From Pelistega europaea (GTDB lineage Bacteria; Pseudomonadota; Gammaproteobacteria; Burkholderiales; Burkholderiaceae_B), in the NCBI RefSeq assembly GCF_013133775.1, contig NZ_JABGBO010000004.1:124001-188000 (forward strand): DNA of 64,000 bases, given 5' to 3'. Position numbers and translations under genes: made by a program. This document shows positions 58,800 through 64,000 of this stretch, piece after piece. Under the pieces are notes generated by a model that was not told where the DNA came from, did not search any database, and worked only from the letters and a program-made list of their open reading frames with translations. Every line of letters begins with the position of its first letter. Within the stretch, counting starts at the first letter, position 1.

Positions 58800-60173
58800 T
58801 CAACATTCAGGCACATTTACTGCCAAACCAGCACGGGAAGTCTCTTTATACGTAGACATCATATCCGCCCCTGTCTGCTTCATGGTGATAATCACTTTGT
58901 CCAAAGAAACCAAATGCTGCCCATCTCCTCGTAGAGCTAAACGGGCTGCATTAATTGCTTTAACAGCCCCCATAGCATTACGCTCAATACAAGGCACCTG
59001 CACCAAACCACCGACTGGGTCACAAGTCATGCCCAAGTTATGCTCCATACCGATTTCAGCAGCATTTTCAACTTGCTGAGGAGTCCCTCCCAACACAGCA
59101 GCAAGAGCCCCTGCAGCCATAGAGCAAGCCACACCAACCTCTCCCTGACAACCAACTTCTGCCCCTGAAATAGAAGCATTCTCCTTGTAAAGAATACCAA
59201 TAGCAGCTGCCGTCAATAAGAAATCAATAATACCCTGTTCATTGGCATGAGTAATAAAACGCTCATAGTAGTGCAATACTGCAGGAATAATACCTGCTGC
59301 CCCATTGGTCGGAGCGGTCACCACTCGACCACCAGAGGCATTTTCTTCATTGACTGCCATAGCATATAAGTTGACCCAATCCAGCATGGAAAGTGGGTCG
59401 CGTAGAGACTCCTCTGGGCGATCACGCAAACGCTGATATAAAGCAGGCGCTCGACGCTTCACTTTATAACCGCCTGGCAATAGCCCTTCTTGTGAGCAAC
59501 CACGTTTAACACAAGCCTGCATCACATGCCAAATATGCAGAATCTTGGCACGTACCTCTTGTTCAGATTGATAAACTAACTCATTTGCCATCATCAGCTG
59601 AGCAATGCTTAAGCCGTGTTTTTTCGTTAAAACAAGCAAATCATCACCTGTCTTAAACGGGTAAGGAACTGGCTCATCAGGACTTAAATTGACTTTAAGT
59701 CCATCACAATTCATGACAAAACCACCACCAATAGAGTAATACTCTTTTTTCATCAGTTGCTTGCCATCTGCATCGAAAGCTTTAAAGCGCATACCATTAG
59801 GATGCTGAGGAAGCGTCTCGGTAAGGTTAAAGATCAAATCTTTATCTGGATTAAAAACCACTTCATACTGATCAAGCAACCGTACTTTATGTTCATCACG
59901 GACTTGCTGAATCAGTATAGGTATTAAATCAGGATCCACTTCATCTGGTAAGTGTCCAAATAATCCTACAATCACTGCGGTATCACTCGCATGACCATAA
60001 CCTGTCGCACCCAAAGAACCAAAAAGCTCAATATGTAGCTTGGCTACTCTATCCAGCAAATTAGCCTCTTCTAAACGGCGAACAAAACGTACTGCTGCAA
60101 TCATGGGACCTACTGTATGTGAGCTAGAGGGTCCCACCCCAACTTTGAATATATCAAAAACACTTAACGTCAT
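58800..60173 (-). CDS. sdaA: L-serine ammonia-lyase
   Basis: SdaA is an oxygen-sensitive iron-sulfur enzyme that deaminates L-serine to pyruvate and ammonia. The N-terminal beta domain starts [21 protein letters not shown], with the signature GPSSSHT. The alpha domain holds the [4Fe-4S] cysteines, in [35 protein letters not shown] and the C-terminal VNVPEC end. Length (457) matches the single-chain enzyme. It is a single-gene unit; 217 nt upstream should hold its promoter. Confidence 0.97.
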   Translation of the reverse strand: MTLSVFDIFKVGVGPSSSHTVGPMIAAVRFVRRLEEANLLDRVAKLHIELFGSLGATGYGHASDTAVIVGLFGHLPDEVDPDLIPILIQQVRDEHKVRLLDQYEVVFNPDKDLIFNLTETLPQHPNGMRFKAFDADGKQLMKKEYYSIGGGFVMNCDGLKVNLSPDEPVPYPFKTGDDLLVLTKKHGLSIAQLMMANELVYQSEQEVRAKILHIWHVMQACVKRGCSQEGLLPGGYKVKRRAPALYQRLRDRPEESLRDPLSMLDWVNLYAMAVNEENASGGRVVTAPTNGAAGIIPAVLHYYERFITHANEQGIIDFLLTAAAIGILYKENASISGAEVGCQGEVGVACSMAAGALAAVLGGTPQQVENAAEIGMEHNLGMTCDPVGGLVQVPCIERNAMGAVKAINAARLALRGDGQHLVSLDKVIITMKQTGADMMSTYKETSRAGLAVNVPEC

Positions 60174-60390
60174 TTTCTCTACCTTTGGCTATTATTGTTA
60201 GGTATCTCGTAAGCGTCCACATATTGCCACTACACTTTAGTATATGCAATAGATGCAAACCCTCATCAGTCTAAAGAGTTGTTTTTTTGTCTCAAAAAGA
60301 ACAATTTATAGTATAAGTATATCCCGAATCATTACTTCATCATCTAGCATTCTTTGCTAGCTCTTATTCCTATAGGAAAAATATGTCATA

Positions 60391-63300
60391 TTATTTTTCC
60401 GTGGAGTCTGCTTGACGTTCTTTGAGTTCATGCTCTGTCGGAAGAGACTTGTCCTGAATTTGTGGTTCATCCCAAGTACCAGTCACATGATAATACGCCG
60501 TCAGTGCTCTATTAAGTGGTGTTGTCAGTAACCACTGCGATAAGAATGCACCTACCCCAACTACAGGATTCACAATAACCCCCGCTAGCACAGCTGCACC
60601 ACTCATTTCAATTTTGGGAATTGCGGCAATTTCAATATCCAACATTTCATCTTTTAAATGTGTTTTACCTGCTGCTACGATAGCGACTAAAGGACCATTA
60701 AGACGGAAGTCGTGTAAGACAAGCGCCCCTTGGTCCAAGGTAAAAGAACTACGCATATAATCAAATGGTAATCCCTTACTCAACACACTTGGTGAACGCC
60801 CTGCAAAACTACTTAAACCAGCAAAAGACTGTAGTGACACCAATGCCAATACTTTCATTGAATTAGAATTGACCTGCAATAAAGCGCCATTATTCACCTG
60901 TACTTTTCCTGTCGCTTTGAGATGTTCTAAATCCCAAGTGCTGACATCATCCAGATTAAGCTGTGCGTTAATAAATCCTTTGCCTGCTTTCAAATCTTTA
61001 GCATAACCAAAATACTGCAAGAACTTTCCTGTATTGATGGCATTAATGTTTAGGTTAATATTGCCTTGTGTTTGTGTTCGGCTGCTCTTTAATTCTCCTG
61101 TCGCATAAAGACTACCAACATCATTGGTCAAGCTTAATGAGTTGAGCTGCCATGTATTTTTGTCTTTTTGCTGACTATTGATTTCTAGCTGACCAAGGAG
61201 ATGATTAGGTAAAAATAGACGTTTCACCCTCCCTTGAATACTGGGTAAATCTACTCTTGTAGGAGTATGGGAAGACAATGATGGCTCTGCTGCTTTTTGC
61301 TTCACTTCACTCTCTTTTGTAGCAGACTTCTTCAAAGAGGCCTCATCCATTGGTGCAGTGTCTTGCTTTTTAAAAGTAAATTTATCTAACGCCAATGTTA
61401 CCTTATCCAACACCCCGTTTTTCAATGCAAGATTGACATCTCCCTTGGCATCAGGTGAATCTATGTTTAAACGCCATTCACTACCCTCCCGTTTGCCTTG
61501 CAATTTTGCTTGCTCAATATAAGCACCATGTAAAGAGAGACGATCTGCCTCTATATCCAGCCATCTAGTTTCGGGAAATATTTTGCTTTCACCAGAAGAT
61601 TTTGAACTAAACTCATCAATAATATCTAACCAATTACCAATATCTAATGCTGTTTCTCTAGCCTCAATACGTAGATGCTCAACAGGCATTATCGCATTGA
61701 CCTGACCAAGCGCTATCACCCCTCGATTAAAGCGAGCTGCACCACGATTATTACGCTCAAATAGTAAATGCAAATTCTTATAGTCCAGCATCAGCTTATC
61801 TGCATTCTTAGCACGCTTATACGATGTCTTATCTGAAACCGTTTTCTCTGACCGCACAGGATTGATAGCTGTCTGAGGTGCCAACAAATGAATTTCTAAA
61901 GGAGACTCTTGCTCTGCTTTTTTAGCCAAAGGCTCAGGTAAATTTAATGTCAGACCTTTAAGATTGCTTTGCAATGTCACATCAATATTCTTACCACCAA
62001 GAAAATCTACTTGCACAGTATATGCAGATTGTCCTTTAAGACGGGATTTCTTCTTCCCTGATAGTTCTAAATAATCATACAGACCTTTATCCGTCATAGT
62101 GCCTTGTATAGATAAACTATCTCCTCTAGCCCCAATTGCCCCATCAAGTTGAGCATCAGCTCCCAACAGTTTTCCTTTAATTTGATTCAACACCACATGT
62201 TGCTCTGTAACTACCACCGAACCATTGGCCCGTGTCAACATAGGGTAGTCTGGACTTAATTGGAACGATGTATCCTGTACGGTAAACTCTCCTCTTATAG
62301 TGGAAGCATCTGTATTTAAAAGGGGAATATGTACCGACAAGGTACCTTCCAGATTCCCTGTTATCTTACTTTTATCCAATGAATGTGACAAAATTCGCTG
62401 TAATGGGGAGGTTTGGTAAAAATCAAACAAAGCCTCACCACTCATACCCAATGAGGCTTGAATATCCACATAGGAGTCCTTTTCGATGTTATTCACACGG
62501 ACATCAGCCTCATAGATTTGCACCGCACTCTCTCCCAAAGCACCCGCTAAAGTAAATTGTTTTCCCTTGATGTGGATGTTTTGACGATTAAAATCTACTT
62601 GAGCAAAAGGCACAACAATATCAGGCCAGTAAGATTCATCCTCTTTAGCATATTGGTGATAATGTAGTGCTAAATCCTTAACATCTCCTTGAATATGAAA
62701 TTCGCCAGACTGTGGTCGAAGTCCAAATGGAATATGGTCAACTACCCCTTGCACCTTTACCGAGGCATTTTCCAATGTCCCAGTAAGAAATGCACTTTCA
62801 AGCCAATCCAATGAGTCAGCATTAATAGTCTTGGGCAAATAATCTGGCAACTTGTTCAAGGCCAACTGTGGGATACTACCCTGCAAATCCACAATTCCAT
62901 TATCACTGTTGGGGTCCGCCTCCCATGAACCAGATAAATTCACCGCACCATAGGGTAATTGCGTGGTAAATTGTTCAAACCTCAACCGAGTATGCTGTTC
63001 AGCATTTAATTCATAAACACCTCGCATATGGATATTGGTAAAATCCATCGGATGACGGAAATAATCATCTGCCTGTACATAGATTTTTTGTGCTTTAATA
63101 TCAAAATGATAAGGGTGCTGCAATCCTGTATCAGAGGCAATAGTCAAATCTGCTGCATCACCCTGCACCACAAAGGCATGATTATCACGTGCCTCTTTTT
63201 CCATGAAAACAAAATCATTGAGTGCTGTCTGTACTGAGAATCGACTCAATGTAGAAGATTTAAATTCAAAATTACCCTCTGCTTTCTTAATTATCCCTTG

Positions 63301-64000
63301 TTGCATCACAAGAGGAAAATAAAACCACTCTTTAAAATAATTGGGTTTCCAATCATGCCAAGTAAGCTGAACATGACCATCTCCATCACGCGTAAAATTG
63401 GCATTAAGCTGTAAGGTACTCCCTGCCTGTGCTGGAGGACTAATTTGTACAGAAGCACTCAATCGCTGATTATCATGGGTAAGAGAAACTGATACTGGAT
63501 TAAATTCTAAATCAGGAAGATTCTTACGACGCTGATCTCTCCACACCACATGGGCATTTTTAATATGAATTTGGGTCGGCAGTTGTTCAAAAGCCCAAGA
63601 CAACCAATTTTCCACAGTTTTTTGTAGTTGTTCTTGGTACTGTGGCATTTGAGCTATTAGCTTACCCTTATCGGCATTCAACACCTTGTTTAAAATAGAA
63701 ATTTCCCCCGTCGCACTACGTTCAACAAACATTTGTAATCCATCAAGCGAAAGGGATTTTACTTTAGGATTCAGAGTGATTAATGAAGCCGGATCAAGCT
63801 CAACCGCAAGATTTTGTACTTGAATTTTGTGGTCATCATCTTCTCCCAATACAACACCACTCAAATTAAGCTGTGGGGCTAAATCCTGCCATTGTACTGC
63901 CATGTTATCCACCTGAAAGGGCAGCTGAATCTTTGTTGCCACCCACTGCTCTAGGTCAGGACGCCATTGTTCCAGTTGAGGGGTAATGACATATTTCGCT
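60391..64000 (-). CDS. yhdP: YhdP/AsmA-like transmembrane lipid-transport protein, 5' end cut by the window edge
   Basis: The frame is open from the stop at 60391 to the right edge, so it continues upstream. The visible 1203 codons begin AKYVITPQLEQWRPDLEQWVA, matching the segment that follows the N-terminal membrane helix in YhdP. The protein is a long repeating beta groove of the AsmA superfamily, ending with the family's hydrophobic DEMLDIEIAAIPKIEMSGAAVLAGVIVNPVVGVGAFLSQWLL and a charged tail. YhdP bridges inner and outer membranes for phospholipid movement in E. coli. An internal GTG at 63942 would be an artefactual start. A Lys/Glu-rich segment near 61200-61370 is an insertion relative to a smooth fold. 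Confidence 0.9.
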   Translation of the reverse strand, partial: AKYVITPQLEQWRPDLEQWVATKIQLPFQVDNMAVQWQDLAPQLNLSGVVLGEDDDHKIQVQNLAVELDPASLITLNPKVKSLSLDGLQMFVERSATGEISILNKVLNADKGKLIAQMPQYQEQLQKTVENWLSWAFEQLPTQIHIKNAHVVWRDQRRKNLPDLEFNPVSVSLTHDNQRLSASVQISPPAQAGSTLQLNANFTRDGDGHVQLTWHDWKPNYFKEWFYFPLVMQQGIIKKAEGNFEFKSSTLSRFSVQTALNDFVFMEKEARDNHAFVVQGDAADLTIASDTGLQHPYHFDIKAQKIYVQADDYFRHPMDFTNIHMRGVYELNAEQHTRLRFEQFTTQLPYGAVNLSGSWEADPNSDNGIVDLQGSIPQLALNKLPDYLPKTINADSLDWLESAFLTGTLENASVKVQGVVDHIPFGLRPQSGEFHIQGDVKDLALHYHQYAKEDESYWPDIVVPFAQVDFNRQNIHIKGKQFTLAGALGESAVQIYEADVRVNNIEKDSYVDIQASLGMSGEALFDFYQTSPLQRILSHSLDKSKITGNLEGTLSVHIPLLNTDASTIRGEFTVQDTSFQLSPDYPMLTRANGSVVVTEQHVVLNQIKGKLLGADAQLDGAIGARGDSLSIQGTMTDKGLYDYLELSGKKKSRLKGQSAYTVQVDFLGGKNIDVTLQSNLKGLTLNLPEPLAKKAEQESPLEIHLLAPQTAINPVRSEKTVSDKTSYKRAKNADKLMLDYKNLHLLFERNNRGAARFNRGVIALGQVNAIMPVEHLRIEARETALDIGNWLDIIDEFSSKSSGESKIFPETRWLDIEADRLSLHGAYIEQAKLQGKREGSEWRLNIDSPDAKGDVNLALKNGVLDKVTLALDKFTFKKQDTAPMDEASLKKSATKESEVKQKAAEPSLSSHTPTRVDLPSIQGRVKRLFLPNHLLGQLEINSQQKDKNTWQLNSLSLTNDVGSLYATGELKSSRTQTQGNINLNINAINTGKFLQYFGYAKDLKAGKGFINAQLNLDDVSTWDLEHLKATGKVQVNNGALLQVNSNSMKVLALVSLQSFAGLSSFAGRSPSVLSKGLPFDYMRSSFTLDQGALVLHDFRLNGPLVAIVAAGKTHLKDEMLDIEIAAIPKIEMSGAAVLAGVIVNPVVGVGAFLSQWLLTTPLNRALTAYYHVTGTWDEPQIQDKSLPTEHELKERQADSTEK

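Overview
The window reads as chromosomal core DNA of a low-GC betaproteobacterium (Burkholderiales, most likely Alcaligenaceae). The genus is inference: the AT-rich composition, judged by eye, resembles Pelistega-like members of the family. The lineage rests on protein character and on familiar gene sets (pyrG-kdsA-DUF1330-eno-ftsB, dnaX-ybaB-recR beside the SRP RNA gene, trxA-rho, Rieske oxygenase divergent from xseB, ppk divergent from ppx). No prophage, insertion sequence, CRISPR array or integron is visible. About four fifths of the genes lie on the minus strand.

Layout. 1-4903: three small lipoprotein genes (the first cut by the left edge), purB and mnmA. 4904-5633: a gene-free stretch with a perfect 101-bp direct repeat and a cluster of DnaA boxes. 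5634-9719: the phosphate ABC transporter operon pstSCAB. 10176-13616: ruvB, an M24 aminopeptidase and a DUF423 membrane protein. 13753-18138: carAB. 18342-21806: dnaX, ybaB, recR and the SRP RNA gene. 21881-27936: an AddAB-type helicase/nuclease pair. 28193-31942: acyl-CoA synthetase, an orphan hypothetical gene, an SDR oxidoreductase and a haem-free-type bacterioferritin/ferritin. 32282-37361: rho, trxA, ubiK and clpB. 37680-38267: a solitary PIN-domain protein. 38260-42905: ftsB, eno, DUF1330, kdsA, pyrG. 42984-46255: CdsA-like and PlsC-like phospholipid genes, a DUF465 protein and a LysR regulator. 46445-50510: Na/Pi cotransporter, tRNA-Asn, xseB, Rieske oxygenase. 50602-53498: metallophosphoesterase, sulfurtransferase and EamA permease operon. 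53729-64000: htpX, ppk, ppx, sdaA and a YhdP/AsmA-like gene cut by the right edge.

Shared themes. Phosphate is handled by PstSCAB, a Na/Pi cotransporter with a PhoU-like tail, Ppk and Ppx, but no separate phoU follows pstB here. Replication and repair are represented by RuvB, RecR, YbaB, DnaX, XseB and AddAB. Protein quality control is represented by ClpB and HtpX, each with a sigma-32-like promoter. Many transcription units end in clear hairpin terminators.

The signals most worth a second look are the duplicated DnaA-box element at 5116-5624, an uninterrupted A9 tract inside dnaX that looks like a tau/gamma slippage site, the solitary PIN gene whose tail overlaps ftsB, and the hairpin between trxA and rho. 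I did not find a clearly new multi-gene system.
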